Assembly: GCF_009495755.1 (NCBI RefSeq)
Contig: NZ_WIBJ01000008.1
Span: forward strand, 1 to 64,000
Length of the DNA stretch: 64,000 bases
Origin: Flavobacterium sp. LMO8
Lineage (GTDB): Bacteria > Bacteroidota > Bacteroidia > Flavobacteriales > Flavobacteriaceae
Direction of reading: 5' to 3'
The notes beneath the pieces were generated by a model that saw only the letters and a list, made by a program, of their open reading frames with translations, had not been told where the DNA came from and did not search any database. Both the position numbers and the translations under genes were made by a program. Shown here one piece after another: positions 7,886 to 20,480 of the stretch; position 1 is the first letter of the stretch, and the number at the start of each line of letters is the position of its first letter.

Positions 7886-9525
7886 GCTTTTGCATGTTGT
7901 AAAGCTGAATCGGTGATATCTTTTCCTGATAACATTTCGGCTATTTGTTGGATTCTTTCTTCCTGGCTCAACAGATTTAATTCTGAAATTGTAGTTTCGC
8001 CAACATTCCGTTTCGAAACTTTATAATGCGAATTTCCTTTAGCAGCAATTTGAGGTAAATGAGTAATGGCGAACACTTGCATTGTGGTACTCATTTCTTT
8101 CATGATTTCACCCATCTTAATAGCAATTTCTCCTGAAACTCCTGTATCAATTTCGTCAAAAATGATAGTTGGAAGTTTAGAATAATTAGCTAATATAGCT
8201 TTTATTGCTAAAATGATGCGCGACATTTCTCCGCCTGAAGCTACTTTCTTTAATAATCCGAAACTAGTTCCTTTGTTTGCTGAAAATAACAAAACCACTT
8301 CGTCTTTTCCTTTTGGATAATAAGAATTGGTATGATTAATTTCAATTTGAAAATTAGCTTCAACCATTCCTAGTTGAGATAAAATTGCTTTGATTTTTTC
8401 AATTAAAATTGGAGCCGTTTTTTTTCTGTTTTCGAAAATTGATTTCGCTATTTCGTCAACTTTAGTTTGTTTTGAATTTAATTCGGATTGTAATTTATTG
8501 ATGGCTCCATCTAAATCATCAACACGAACAACCTTTGCATCTAATTCGTTTTGGATTATTAGTAATTCTGCAATGGTTTGTACTTGGTGTTTTTTCTGTA
8601 AATTATAAATGGTTTGCAGTTTGGTGTTTACCAATTCTAATCGCTCAGGATCAGCTAAAATCTTTTCATTGTTTTGCTCACATTCCGAAATAATATCTTC
8701 AATCTCAAGTAAACTGCTTGTCAAACGTTCTAATAATTGTGCATTTTTATTTGAAAAAGCAGCAATTTTTTGAAGTGAAATTTTAATTTCTTTAATATTG
8801 ACTAACGCGCCAACTTGTTCTTCATTGGCAATAGCTAAAACTCGTTCGAAATTTTCTTTTATGAATTCAACATTACTTAGTTGCTCTAATTCTTGCTCTA
8901 ACTCTTCTTGCTCGCCACCAACTAAATTGGCTGCTAAAAGTTCGTTCAATAAATACGAATTATACTCGTATTCTTTCACCAAAGCTTCTTTTTCCGAAAC
9001 TAATTGTTTCAACTCTTTTTGAGTCGATTTGAAATAAGTTAATGCGTTCGTATATGAAGTTACTAATTCTCCGTTTTTAGCAACGGCATCTAAAATATCA
9101 ATTTGGTAATTTTCTTCGGTAAGTTCGCGTGTTTGATGCTGGGAATGAATATCTAACAACATTGCACCTAACTCTTGTAACTCCTGAAGATTCAAGGGAC
9201 TATCGTTTACAAAAGCACGCGATTTTCCAGAAGGTAAAATTTCTCTTCTAATAATGGTTTTATCTTCATAATCCATATCATTATCCTCAAAAAAAAACTG
9301 AAGATTATAATTAGAAATGGCAAATTGTGCTTCAATAATGCATTTTTGCTCTTTATCTTTTAGCGAAGTCAAATCAGCTCTATTCCCTAAAACCAACCCC
9401 AAAGCGCCTAAAAGTATCGATTTTCCTGCTCCAGTTTCTCCTGTAATAACAGAAAAATGGTTTGAAAAATCAGTTTCAAGGGACTCGATTAACGCATAAT
9501 TTTTTATAGTAAGTGAAAGTAACAT
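7873..9525 (-). CDS. recN: DNA repair ATPase RecN
   Basis: A 550-residue SMC-like ATPase that holds broken DNA ends together during recombinational repair. The Walker A motif GETGAGKSILLGAL is at about 29-42, long coiled-coil arms fill the middle (about 160-370), and the signature and Walker B (SGGEMSRIILAIKAIL, then PTIIFDEIDTGVSG) are near 440-475. Length is normal. It is the last gene of the bamD-rpoZ-coaBC-porD-recN operon and begins 28 bases after porD. Confidence 0.97.
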   Translation of the reverse strand: MLLSLTIKNYALIESLETDFSNHFSVITGETGAGKSILLGALGLVLGNRADLTSLKDKEQKCIIEAQFAISNYNLQFFFEDNDMDYEDKTIIRREILPSGKSRAFVNDSPLNLQELQELGAMLLDIHSQHQTRELTEENYQIDILDAVAKNGELVTSYTNALTYFKSTQKELKQLVSEKEALVKEYEYNSYLLNELLAANLVGGEQEELEQELEQLSNVEFIKENFERVLAIANEEQVGALVNIKEIKISLQKIAAFSNKNAQLLERLTSSLLEIEDIISECEQNNEKILADPERLELVNTKLQTIYNLQKKHQVQTIAELLIIQNELDAKVVRVDDLDGAINKLQSELNSKQTKVDEIAKSIFENRKKTAPILIEKIKAILSQLGMVEANFQIEINHTNSYYPKGKDEVVLLFSANKGTSFGLLKKVASGGEMSRIILAIKAILANYSKLPTIIFDEIDTGVSGEIAIKMGEIMKEMSTTMQVFAITHLPQIAAKGNSHYKVSKRNVGETTISELNLLSQEERIQQIAEMLSGKDITDSALQHAKALLN

Positions 9526-9553
9526 AAGTTATATATTCATTAGATAAATTGAA

Positions 9554-10447
9554 CTATCTTATTTTATTCCACTTTTGAGAATTAAGAGGAGAAATTCTAT
9601 TTAAAGTTTCTACTAATTTTACAACATCATTTTGTGAACCCCCTGAAAAAACAGCTACTATTTCATCGCCTTTAGCGTCAAAAAATGTTCTTGCTAATAA
9701 AGAATTTGGACGTGTTTTATGAATTTCAGCTAAAGTTTCGATAGATTTTGTAATATTTATTTTTCCTTCTTTAATTTCGCTATTCATTATATCTAAACCT
9801 AACCTATGATATTCGTAAATGCTTTTTCTAAAAGGTGCAAAAGTTGAAGATAAAATGTCTGAAATTAAAAAATTACGGTTATTGTTATTCGCTTCTGATT
9901 GTGACCAACCTTTAAAACCGCTACTTTGTGAAACATTAACAATATTTGCAGCAGTTTCTAAATACTTTGTTCCTCCATTTAGTGCAAAAGAATCCATATC
10001 CATCCCAATAATTAAATTTGCATAAAATGCTAAAACGGATACTAAATTAGAACTAAATGCATTGGGATCATAAACCATAGTTTCAAACTCTATAAATCGA
10101 AAAGAAAAATTCTTATCACTTATATTTAAAATAGGAGAAAATAAAGTGGAATTGTATATGGGTCTAGAAGATTGAATTTGTAATGTTGCGTCAAAAACAT
10201 TAGAACCATATGAAGTTACATTAATAAAAAAATTACAATCAACTTTTTCTACATCAGAATATTCGCTATTTGTCCATTTAGTGGTATTTAAAAACTCTTT
10301 AACCTGGGTTTCTAGGTTTTTAAAAAGTTGTGGATTTCCATTTGCAACTTGCTGAAAATTAACCGTAACTGTTGCATTAAGTTCTTGCGAAAATACATTA
10401 ACAAATGAATAAAGGAATATAAAAATTATCAATATTTTACGCATCAT
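9554..10447 (-). CDS. porD: PorD-type protein of the type IX secretion system (DUF4835)
   Basis: A 297-residue exported protein with a signal peptide (1-20, ending VFSQ) directly before ELNATVTVNFQQV, the usual start of DUF4835/PorD proteins. PorD is linked to the type IX secretion system that exports adhesins, gliding proteins and enzymes in this phylum. A NPL.RTFFDAK.DE segment close to the C-terminus is also family-typical. The gene overlaps the end of coaBC by 11 bases, so it is translated from the same operon. Two ATGs stand in tandem at the start (10447 and 10444), so either may be used. Confidence 0.85.
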   Translation of the reverse strand: MMRKILIIFIFLYSFVNVFSQELNATVTVNFQQVANGNPQLFKNLETQVKEFLNTTKWTNSEYSDVEKVDCNFFINVTSYGSNVFDATLQIQSSRPIYNSTLFSPILNISDKNFSFRFIEFETMVYDPNAFSSNLVSVLAFYANLIIGMDMDSFALNGGTKYLETAANIVNVSQSSGFKGWSQSEANNNNRNFLISDILSSTFAPFRKSIYEYHRLGLDIMNSEIKEGKINITKSIETLAEIHKTRPNSLLARTFFDAKGDEIVAVFSGGSQNDVVKLVETLNRISPLNSQKWNKIR

Positions 10448-11648
10448 AAAACTGTATTACTTTATTAATAATATCTTGAGCAACTACTTCTTTTGACTTT
10501 AATTCTTTAGGTTCAATTATAAAATCTTTTGAAATAAAAGTTACTTTATTTGTTGGTTTACCAAATCCAGCACCTTCATCATTTAAAGAATTTAAAACTA
10601 TCAAATCTAAGTTTTTTTTCTGGATTTTTTTCTTTGCATGCTCAATTTCATTTTCAGTTTCCAAAGCAAATCCTATTAAGAACTGATTTTTCTTTTGTTC
10701 ACCAAAAGATGCTAAAATATCTTTTGTCTTTTCAAGCTCTATTGAGAACGCAGAATCATCCTTTTTTATTTTCTGGTCTGCTACATTTTTTGGACGATAA
10801 TCTGCAACAGCAGCTGCGGCAATAGCTACATCAACGTTTTCGTAATATTTATGACAAGCGTCATACATATCTTGTGCAGAAGTCACCCGAATCAATTTAA
10901 CAGAAGCGTTTTGCACACTCAAATGAGATGGTCCTGAAACCAAAATAACTTCTGCTCCTTTATTTGCAGCTTCATTAGCAATATCAAATCCCATTTTTCC
11001 TGAAGAATGATTTCCTATAAAACGAACTGGATCTATCGCTTCGTATGTAGGTCCTGCAGTAATTAATATTTTTTTGCCTTTTAGAGGTAATTTATCTAAT
11101 AAGTCATTTTCTAAGAAAGTGATAATGTTTTCAGGTTCTGCCATTCTTCCTTCTCCTGATAAACCGCTGGCTAATTCTCCACTTTCGGCAGGAATTATGA
11201 TATTCCCAAAAGTTTTTAATTTATGAAAACCATCTAAAGTAGAAGGATGCTTATACATATCCAAATCCATTGCAGGAGCAAAATAAACGGGACATTTAGC
11301 TGAAAGGTAGGTAGCAATTAATAAATTATCGCAATTTCCATTTGCCATTTTAGAAAGGGTATTGGCAGTAGCTGGAGCAATTAGCATTAAATCAGCCCAT
11401 AAACCTAGTTCTACGTGATTATTCCATTCACCTGTTGCTTCTTCTTCATTGTAGAAAGTAGAATAAACAGGGTTTTTAGAAAGTGTAGCTAAAGTTAGTG
11501 GCGTAACAAAATGCAAAGAAGCAGGCGACATTACAACTTGTACTTGTGCGCCTGCTTTTATGAATAGTCTAACCAAGTTGGCTGTTTTATAAGCAGCTAT
11601 ACCACCAGATACGCCTAGCAAGATTTTTTTACCGCTTAAAACAGACAT
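10437..11648 (-). CDS. coaBC: Bifunctional phosphopantothenoylcysteine decarboxylase/phosphopantothenate-cysteine ligase
   Basis: A 403-residue fusion that carries out two consecutive steps of coenzyme A synthesis in the cytosol. The N-terminal CoaC half (1-180) binds FMN (GVSGGIAAYKTANLVR) and has the substrate clamp MAPAMDLDMYKHP. The C-terminal CoaB half (190-403) has ITAGPTYEAIDPVRFIGNHS and the AAAVADYRPKNVADQKIKK segment for CTP-dependent ligation. The length is normal. It follows rpoZ after six bases and overlaps porD. Confidence 0.96.
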   Translation of the reverse strand: MSVLSGKKILLGVSGGIAAYKTANLVRLFIKAGAQVQVVMSPASLHFVTPLTLATLSKNPVYSTFYNEEEATGEWNNHVELGLWADLMLIAPATANTLSKMANGNCDNLLIATYLSAKCPVYFAPAMDLDMYKHPSTLDGFHKLKTFGNIIIPAESGELASGLSGEGRMAEPENIITFLENDLLDKLPLKGKKILITAGPTYEAIDPVRFIGNHSSGKMGFDIANEAANKGAEVILVSGPSHLSVQNASVKLIRVTSAQDMYDACHKYYENVDVAIAAAAVADYRPKNVADQKIKKDDSAFSIELEKTKDILASFGEQKKNQFLIGFALETENEIEHAKKKIQKKNLDLIVLNSLNDEGAGFGKPTNKVTFISKDFIIEPKELKSKEVVAQDIINKVIQFYDA

Positions 11649-11654
11649 ATTGAA

Positions 11655-11969
11655 TTATTTAGCTTCTCTGTAATAGATTTTACCTTCTTCCCACTCTTGT
11701 ACTGCTAAAGCATGTGGTTTAGGTAATTTTTCATAGAATTTTGAAACTTCAATTTGTTCTTTGTTTTCAAAAACTTCTTCTAAACTATCGTTATATGTTG
11801 CAAACTCTTCTAATTTTTCAATCAATTCTTTTTTAATTTCAGTATTGATTTGATTAGCGCGTTTAGCCATGATAGTAATCGCTTCATAAATGTTTCCAGT
11901 AGGCTCTTCTAATTTACTTTTATTATAAGTAATAGTGTTTACAGGAGCATTTGTTTTTTTTAAATCCAT
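11655..11969 (-). CDS. rpoZ: RNA polymerase omega subunit, Bacteroidota form
   Basis: A 104-residue protein of the RpoZ/omega family as found in Bacteroidota. The conserved core reads NIYEAITIMAKRANQINTEIKKEL, equivalent to the RFELV...RARQL segment of other omega proteins. The subunit binds beta' and helps assemble RNA polymerase. The position between bamD and coaBC matches the common bacterial rpoZ-coaBC pairing, which strengthens the call. It starts nine bases after the bamD stop. Confidence 0.88.
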   Translation of the reverse strand: MDLKKTNAPVNTITYNKSKLEEPTGNIYEAITIMAKRANQINTEIKKELIEKLEEFATYNDSLEEVFENKEQIEVSKFYEKLPKPHALAVQEWEEGKIYYREAK

Positions 11970-11978
11970 GATTTAATT

Positions 11979-12785
11979 TTATTTAGAAAATTGTTTTAAT
12001 TCTTGTTCAATAGATGCTAATAATTTATCAGCTTCTTCTTTATATTTTGTTGTTGGCTTAAATTTAATTAAATTATTATAAGCTATTTTAGCAGAAGCAT
12101 AACGATCTGCTCTTTTTGCAACAATGCTGTTTTTTGCAAAATTATAGGCAGTATCAAACTTTAAAAACATTGCCTCTTCTTTGTAAGGAGTTCCAGGGTA
12201 ATCTGAAATAAAATTGTCTAATGCTTTAAGAGCTGCATTATATTCTAAGCGATATTCAGCAATGGTGTGATATTGTTTAGCAATTTCAAAAGCTTTTTTT
12301 TCTTGTTTTTCTCTTAATTCTTTAACACAAATATTTGCTTTTGGCAAAAATTCTGAATTAGGATAATTATCGATAAACTTTTGCATTTTATCTAACGCTT
12401 TATTTGTATCTGTTTGATCTAAACTATATTCGGGAGATAATTTGTAAAAACATTCAGCTGAATAAAATGCTGCTTCTTCACGTTTTTCACTTTTTGGATA
12501 ACTTGAAACAAAATTTTCCAATTGATAACCTGCTAAATAATATTCTTCAGACTTATACAATGACATTGAATAAAAATAAAACAATCGTTCAGCATTTGGT
12601 TTTCCTTTATAAGCCGGAGCTATTTGTTCATATAACCTAATTGCCTTTGCATATTTATTGACTTCGTATTTTTTATTTGCAACTTCTGCTTTAAACGCAA
12701 CATCATCGGATTTTAATGCCTTTTGATATTCACCGCAAGATATCAATATTGTTGCAATTAAAAGAAAACTAATTATTTTATTCAT
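11979..12785 (-). CDS. bamD: Outer membrane assembly lipoprotein BamD
   Basis: A 268-residue lipoprotein, part of the BAM complex that inserts beta-barrel proteins into the outer membrane. It has a lipoprotein signal (ATILISC, Cys17) followed by tetratricopeptide repeats spaced about 37-40 residues (RLFYFYSMSLYKSEEYYLAGYQL, EEAAFYSAECFYKLS, EYNAALKALDNFISDYPGTPYKEEAMF). Length is close to that of the E. coli protein. It is the first gene of the five-gene operon and has its own promoter at 12844-12873. Confidence 0.92.
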   Translation of the reverse strand: MNKIISFLLIATILISCGEYQKALKSDDVAFKAEVANKKYEVNKYAKAIRLYEQIAPAYKGKPNAERLFYFYSMSLYKSEEYYLAGYQLENFVSSYPKSEKREEAAFYSAECFYKLSPEYSLDQTDTNKALDKMQKFIDNYPNSEFLPKANICVKELREKQEKKAFEIAKQYHTIAEYRLEYNAALKALDNFISDYPGTPYKEEAMFLKFDTAYNFAKNSIVAKRADRYASAKIAYNNLIKFKPTTKYKEEADKLLASIEQELKQFSK

Positions 12786-12843
12786 TTATCTAAATTTAAT
12801 CTTTTTTAAAATTCAATACACTAGAAGTCTAAAAAATCAACTG

Positions 12844-12873
12844 CAAATTTAGACATTATTTGTTTACTACAAA
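12844..12873 (-). promoter_or_regulatory. Promoter of the bamD-recN operon
   Basis: On the minus strand TTTG (12873-12870) precedes TAAATTTG (12851-12844) by 18 bases, close to the TTG-N19-TANNTTTG consensus. The bamD start codon lies 58 bases downstream of the -7 element. Confidence 0.6.
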
Positions 12874-12882
12874 AATCTTTTT

Positions 12883-13761
12883 TTAACTTAATTTTCTAGT
12901 AAAATTCTGCAAACGATTAGCTAAATCTTCATTCACACTTACAAGAGGTAATCTAACTGTATTTTCAGACAAACCTAATGTTTTAAAAACTTCTTTAATT
13001 CCAGCAGGATTTCCTTGTTCGAAAATCATATCAATGCTATCAGCTAACAAGTAGTGCAACTTATATGCTTCATCTACATTTCTTTGCAATCCTAAACGCA
13101 CCATTTCAGAGAATTCCTTTGGAAAACCTTCACCTATTACCGAAATCACTCCTGCTCCACCTGCTAAAACCATAGGTAAAGTAATCATATCATCTCCAGA
13201 AATGACTAAAAATCCTTCTGGTTTTGTTTGAATTAATTTCATTGCTTGTACAATATCTCCTGCTGCTTCTTTTATAGCTATCACATTTTTAAAATCTGTA
13301 GCAATTCTGATAACTGTAGCCGGCAACATATTACTTGCTGTTCTTCCCGGAACATTATATAAAATTACAGGAATTGGAGATGCTTCCGCAACTGCTTTAA
13401 AATGTTGGTAAATTCCTTCTTGCGTCGGTTTGTTATAATAAGGCGAAACCGATAAAATAGCTGAGAAATGAGAAAAATCTCTTGTTTTTAATTCTTCAAC
13501 TACTTTGTGAGTATTATTTCCTCCAACACCTAAAACTAATGGCAATCTTCCTGCATTTGCTTTAATTATTGTATCGATAACCAATTCTTTTTCGTCTTGT
13601 GATAAAGTTGCCGATTCTGCAGTAGTTCCCAATACCACCAAGTAATCTACTCCACCATCAATTACATAATCTACAATTCTTTCTAAAGCTTTAACATCAA
13701 CCGAAAAATCTTTTTTAAATGGCGTAACTAAAGCAACACCCGTACCAATAAATGATTGCAT
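12883..13761 (-). CDS. dapA: 4-hydroxy-tetrahydrodipicolinate synthase
   Basis: A 292-residue TIM-barrel aldolase that condenses pyruvate with aspartate semialdehyde, the first step of the diaminopimelate/lysine branch. Key residues are visible: GTTAES (Thr46-Thr47), Tyr135 in [10 protein letters not shown], and the Schiff-base Lys164 in IAIKEAAGD. Length is standard for DapA. It follows the DUF6913 gene with a two-base gap, so the two are probably cotranscribed. The final enzyme of the same pathway, lysA, lies at 28.5 kb. Confidence 0.97.
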   Translation of the reverse strand: MQSFIGTGVALVTPFKKDFSVDVKALERIVDYVIDGGVDYLVVLGTTAESATLSQDEKELVIDTIIKANAGRLPLVLGVGGNNTHKVVEELKTRDFSHFSAILSVSPYYNKPTQEGIYQHFKAVAEASPIPVILYNVPGRTASNMLPATVIRIATDFKNVIAIKEAAGDIVQAMKLIQTKPEGFLVISGDDMITLPMVLAGGAGVISVIGEGFPKEFSEMVRLGLQRNVDEAYKLHYLLADSIDMIFEQGNPAGIKEVFKTLGLSENTVRLPLVSVNEDLANRLQNFTRKLS

Positions 13762-13763
13762 TA

Positions 13764-14282
13764 TTATATTTTATTTAAAATTTTTAAATATTTAAAAAGT
13801 TCCAAAACAAATTCATTAAAATTTTCAACTAATGATTTTATTATAACGTGATTAACCCTCTTGTCAACTGTATCAAATCCTACTTTAAACTTAGCTTTTG
13901 ATTTTGTTGATAAAAGCAATAAAGCACTTTTATTAACATCATAATAATTCACCAGCAAATCAAAAGGTGTTTCTATGAATTCATTAACTTCCTTTTTATT
14001 TATTTCTCCTGAAAGTGAAATATTTTTTAACGACAAAAAGGGCTCGTTTATTACTTCCTTCTTCTTGATTTTATCTTTATAAACCAAAACTGAAATTTTA
14101 CCGGCCTCAATACCTTGTGAAATAATACTTTCGATCAACTGATTTGTTCCCGTAAAATAGCTTTCATCAACTAAAATTCCAACTGTTACTACTTTATCGT
14201 TAGAACTCAACAAATTTTTAGTTGCTAATCGTTTAGTAACATTTTTTTTAAGAAAAAAGTTCTTTATAATATTATAAAACAT
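13764..14282 (-). CDS. DUF6913 family protein
   Basis: A 172-residue cytosolic protein without signal peptide or membrane helix, rich in Lys and Asn. Segments such as [23 protein letters not shown] and [31 protein letters not shown] suggest an alpha/beta fold. It matches my memory of the DUF6913 family that sits ahead of dapA in Flavobacteriaceae. The FKVGFD stretch recalls heptosyltransferase-like proteins, but that is too weak to assign a function. Confidence 0.65.
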   Translation of the reverse strand: MFYNIIKNFFLKKNVTKRLATKNLLSSNDKVVTVGILVDESYFTGTNQLIESIISQGIEAGKISVLVYKDKIKKKEVINEPFLSLKNISLSGEINKKEVNEFIETPFDLLVNYYDVNKSALLLLSTKSKAKFKVGFDTVDKRVNHVIIKSLVENFNEFVLELFKYLKILNKI

Positions 14283-14328
14283 AGTATTTTTACCTATTCG
14301 ACAAAATTAAAATTTTACCACCTTTGTT

Positions 14329-15117
14329 ATGTTTGTAAATGTAAAAAAGAATACAATATCTTTTCGATTTTTTGTTATATTATTAACATTTAATCTCTTT
14401 ATATCCTGTAAATCAACTTCTTTCTATCAAACCACCAAAATTGAAGGAAAAAAAATAGGAATTACGAATGAAAAAGGTGAAAACCAAGCAATTACTAATT
14501 ATGTAAAACCTTACAGTGATAATATCAACAAAGATTTGAATAACGTTTTAGCTTATTGTCCTGAAACACAAGACAAAAGCAAAGGAACTTGGCAATCGAA
14601 TATCGGAAATTTATTAGCCGAAATTACATTCGAACTTGGTAATCCGGTTTTTCAAAAAAGAGAAGATAAAAAGATTGATGTTTGTTTACTTAATCATGGC
14701 GGCATAAGGGCGCTTATTCCTAAAGGAGATGTTACAACGAGAACCGCTTTTGAAGTAATGCCTTTTGAAAATAGTTTAATCGTTGTTGGACTTACCGGAA
14801 AAGAAATCAAAACATTAGCCAAATACATTATTAAAGAAAAGAAACCGCATCCTTTATACGGAATGAAAATTTACATCAATAAATCAACCTTTACAGTTAA
14901 TAAGATTGAAATCAACAATCAACCATTGGATGAAAATCGAATTTATTATGTAGGAACTTCCGATTATTTAGCGAATGGCGGAGACAATATGACGTTTTTT
15001 AAAGAAAGTAAAATCAAATTTGATATGGAATATAAGCTTAGAAATATGATGATTGATTATTTCAAAAAAGTAGATACGATTCCGAACATAACCACCGAAA
15101 AAATAATTTTAGAATAA
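14329..15117 (+). CDS. 5'-nucleotidase C-terminal domain lipoprotein
   Basis: A 262-residue exported protein consisting only of a 5'-nucleotidase C-terminal (substrate-binding) domain. The signal ends at LFISC, indicating a lipoprotein. The family motifs are NLLAEITFELG, LLNHGGIRALIPKGDVTTRTAFEVMPFEN and YYVGTSDYLANGGDNMTFF. The metallophosphatase half, normally N-terminal in the same protein, is encoded by the next gene nine bases downstream, so the two probably work as a complex that dephosphorylates nucleotides outside the inner membrane. The split and the order are discussed in the findings. Confidence 0.88.
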   Translation: MFVNVKKNTISFRFFVILLTFNLFISCKSTSFYQTTKIEGKKIGITNEKGENQAITNYVKPYSDNINKDLNNVLAYCPETQDKSKGTWQSNIGNLLAEITFELGNPVFQKREDKKIDVCLLNHGGIRALIPKGDVTTRTAFEVMPFENSLIVVGLTGKEIKTLAKYIIKEKKPHPLYGMKIYINKSTFTVNKIEINNQPLDENRIYYVGTSDYLANGGDNMTFFKESKIKFDMEYKLRNMMIDYFKKVDTIPNITTEKIILE

Positions 15118-15126
15118 TACTTAGCT

Positions 15127-16041
15127 ATGAAGAGAAGAGATTTTATCCAAAAAACAGCTGCGAGTTCGGCTTTACTTGGTTTATCAGGAGTGAGTTTAAG
15201 TAGTTTTTCTACTATAGACACAAAAAAGATTACCATTTTACATACAAATGATACGCACAGTCATATAGATCCATTTCCGGCTGATCATCCCAAAAATCCA
15301 AACATGGGTGGTGCTGCCAGAAGAGCTGCAATTATTGAAAGCATTAGAAAAGAAGAAAAAAATGTACTTTTATTAGATGCTGGTGATATTTTTCAAGGAA
15401 CTCCTTATTTCAATTATTATGGAGGTGAATTGGAATTTAAATTAATGAGTATGATGCAATACGATTTAGCTACGATGGGAAATCATGATTTTGACAACGG
15501 AATTGATGGTTTTTACGCGCAATTACCACATGCGAAATTCGATTTTGTATCCGCTAATTATGACTTTAAAAACACGGTTTTGAATGATATCGTAAAACCT
15601 TATAAAATCATCATTAAAGACGGAATAAAGATTGGAATTTTCGGATTAGGAGTTCAATTGGACGGACTTGTTGATAAAAAACTTTACAAAGAAACGGAGT
15701 ACAACAATCCAATTGATGTGGCACAAGATATGACTCGAATTCTGAAAGAAGATAAAAAATGTGATTTAGTAATTTGTTTGTCTCACTTAGGTTTCAAATA
15801 CAAAGACGAACCAGAGAAATCAAGCGATATCCTATTGGCTCAAAAGACAAAAAACATCGATTTGATTATTGGTGGTCACACGCATACTTTTTTAGACAAA
15901 CCCGTAATTGAAAAAAACAGTGAAGGAAAAGAAGTTTTGATTAATCAAGTAGGTTGCTTTGGTATAAATTTAGGCCGAATTGATTTTTATTTAACCAACG
16001 ATAAATTACATCACAATCAAAAAAAGAATATTATTGTTTAG
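15127..16041 (+). CDS. Metallophosphatase, catalytic half of a split 5'-nucleotidase
   Basis: A 304-residue calcineurin-like phosphoesterase. The N-terminus MKRRDFIQKTAASSALLGLSG looks like a twin-arginine export signal. Metal-binding motifs are complete: LHTNDTHSHIDP (about 38-49), LLDAGDIFQG (79-88), GNHDFDNG (about 117-124), CLSHLG and GGHTHTFLD. It lacks the C-terminal nucleotide-binding domain, which the preceding gene supplies. The stop codon abuts the stop of the convergent membrane protein gene with no space between them. Confidence 0.9.
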   Translation: MKRRDFIQKTAASSALLGLSGVSLSSFSTIDTKKITILHTNDTHSHIDPFPADHPKNPNMGGAARRAAIIESIRKEEKNVLLLDAGDIFQGTPYFNYYGGELEFKLMSMMQYDLATMGNHDFDNGIDGFYAQLPHAKFDFVSANYDFKNTVLNDIVKPYKIIIKDGIKIGIFGLGVQLDGLVDKKLYKETEYNNPIDVAQDMTRILKEDKKCDLVICLSHLGFKYKDEPEKSSDILLAQKTKNIDLIIGGHTHTFLDKPVIEKNSEGKEVLINQVGCFGINLGRIDFYLTNDKLHHNQKKNIIV

Positions 16042-16729
16042 CTACTTTTCTCTGTGTAATAAATACTTCAGAAGAAAATAGTAGGTTGGTATTTCGATAA
16101 TACAAGAAATGTAAATAAACAAGTCTTTCTTACTGTAATATTTATTCAATGTTATAAAAACATCCGAAAAGAACAAGCAAAGTATTGTTAATAATAAAAA
16201 TCGTGATGCAATAGACTTAAATCGCAAAGCATTATAAATACTTAGAATAAATACCATTAAGAACATTATAACATAACCAATAACCACAAAAAACTCTTTA
16301 AATTCTATGTTTAAAGTCATGCTGGCAACTTTGTAAAGTATAACCAAAACTAAATACGCAATAATAAAATACTTAAAATTATTTTGTAAAAATTGGTTTC
16401 TATTAAAGAGTTTTGAATCGGTTAAAACGTAATTAAATAAAATTGAAATGGCAATTAAATACAAATAAGTTGAAAAAACTTTTAAATCTCTTTCTTCTAG
16501 TAAGATTAAATTATCTGCTAAAAAAATAACTAAAAACAAACCTAAATTAAGGTATAATTTTGTAGACTTTGTTATAAAAAAATAAGCAAAAGCTATGCTT
16601 GGCACTATAATAGGTTTAAATATCAAGGCAATATCTATGTCATTATAAATTCTAAAGAAAAACAAATAACACAAATATGCTATAAAGTAAACGTATAATA
16701 CTGCACTTGCTCTTCCATCAATTTCTTTA

Positions 16730-16755
<26 letters not shown>
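16042..16755 (-). CDS. YhhN-like multi-pass membrane protein (copy 1)
   Basis: A 237-residue membrane protein with about eight hydrophobic helices. An in-frame ATG lies further upstream at 16827, but the start at 16755 gives MVNKIFITDKEID and a more usual 26-base overlap with the preceding gene. FKPIIVPSIAF and SDVFITLNKY correspond to the KP..P and SD signatures of the YhhN (lysoplasmalogenase-like) family, but similarity is weak. The adjacent upstream gene has the same signatures, so they look like a tandem duplication. Enzyme activity is not established. Confidence 0.6.
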
Positions 16756-19900
<3,145 letters not shown>

Positions 19901-19924
19901 GTAGTAATTTTATAAAGTAAAGAT

Positions 19925-19953
19925 AAAAAAAAAGCCCCGATAAAATCGGAGCT
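19925..19953 (-). terminator. Intrinsic terminator of the rpsF-rpsR-rplI operon
   Basis: Minus strand: AGCtCCGAT, loop TTTT-rich, ATCGGgGCT, then nine T residues. It lies 20 bases after the rplI stop and is a textbook stem followed by a U-tract. Confidence 0.88.
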
Positions 19954-19973
19954 AATTTATATTTTAAGAAAAA

Positions 19974-20417
19974 TTATGCTTTTTCACCTACGATTTCGTA
20001 TGGTAATTCAACGATAACATCTCTGTGTAATCTTACGTTTGCAGTATATTTACCTACACGTTTTACTACACCACTTGTTATAAATTTTCTATCAATTGAG
20101 TGACCGTTAGCTTCTAAAGCTTCCACAATGTTAGCGTTAGTAACTGAACCAAACAATTTATCACCACCTGCTTTAGCAGTAATTTTGATATCTAAAGCTT
20201 TTAAAGCCTCAGCTAAAGTTTTTGCATCTGCAACGATTTTAGCTTCTTTGTGTGCTTTTTGCTTTAAGTTTTCAGCTAAAACTTTTTTAGCAGAAGGAGT
20301 TGCTAAAATAGCAGCACCTTGAGGAATTAAGAAGTTACGTCCGTATCCGTTTTTCACAGTTACTACATCATCTTTAAATCCTAAATTTTGAACGTCTTGT
20401 TTTAAGATAAGTTCCAT
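19974..20417 (-). CDS. rplI: 50S ribosomal protein L9
   Basis: A 147-residue L9. The N-terminal RNA-binding lobe MELILKQDVQNLGFKDDVVTVKNGYGRNFLIPQGAA is highly typical, followed by the connecting helix (about 40-75) and a C-terminal lobe ending RLHRDVIVELPYEIV. It is the third gene of the S6-S18-L9 operon. Its leader includes a compact hairpin and the sequence ggacaacaac just before the start codon. Confidence 0.98.
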   Translation of the reverse strand: MELILKQDVQNLGFKDDVVTVKNGYGRNFLIPQGAAILATPSAKKVLAENLKQKAHKEAKIVADAKTLAEALKALDIKITAKAGGDKLFGSVTNANIVEALEANGHSIDRKFITSGVVKRVGKYTANVRLHRDVIVELPYEIVGEKA

Positions 20418-20438
20418 GTTGTTGTCCTTTTAATTAGA

Positions 20439-20468
20439 AGTTAGCCCGCCAATGGCGAAGCAACAACT
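20439..20468 (-). promoter_or_regulatory. Structured hairpin between rpsR and rplI
   Basis: Within the 63-base gap the minus strand has outer AGTT/AACT arms, an inner GC/GC pair and a closing CGCC/GGCG stem with an ATT loop. It is notably GC-rich for this operon. It may be a translation-control or RNA-processing element for L9. Confidence 0.4.
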
Positions 20469-20480
20469 ATTTGTTAAATA

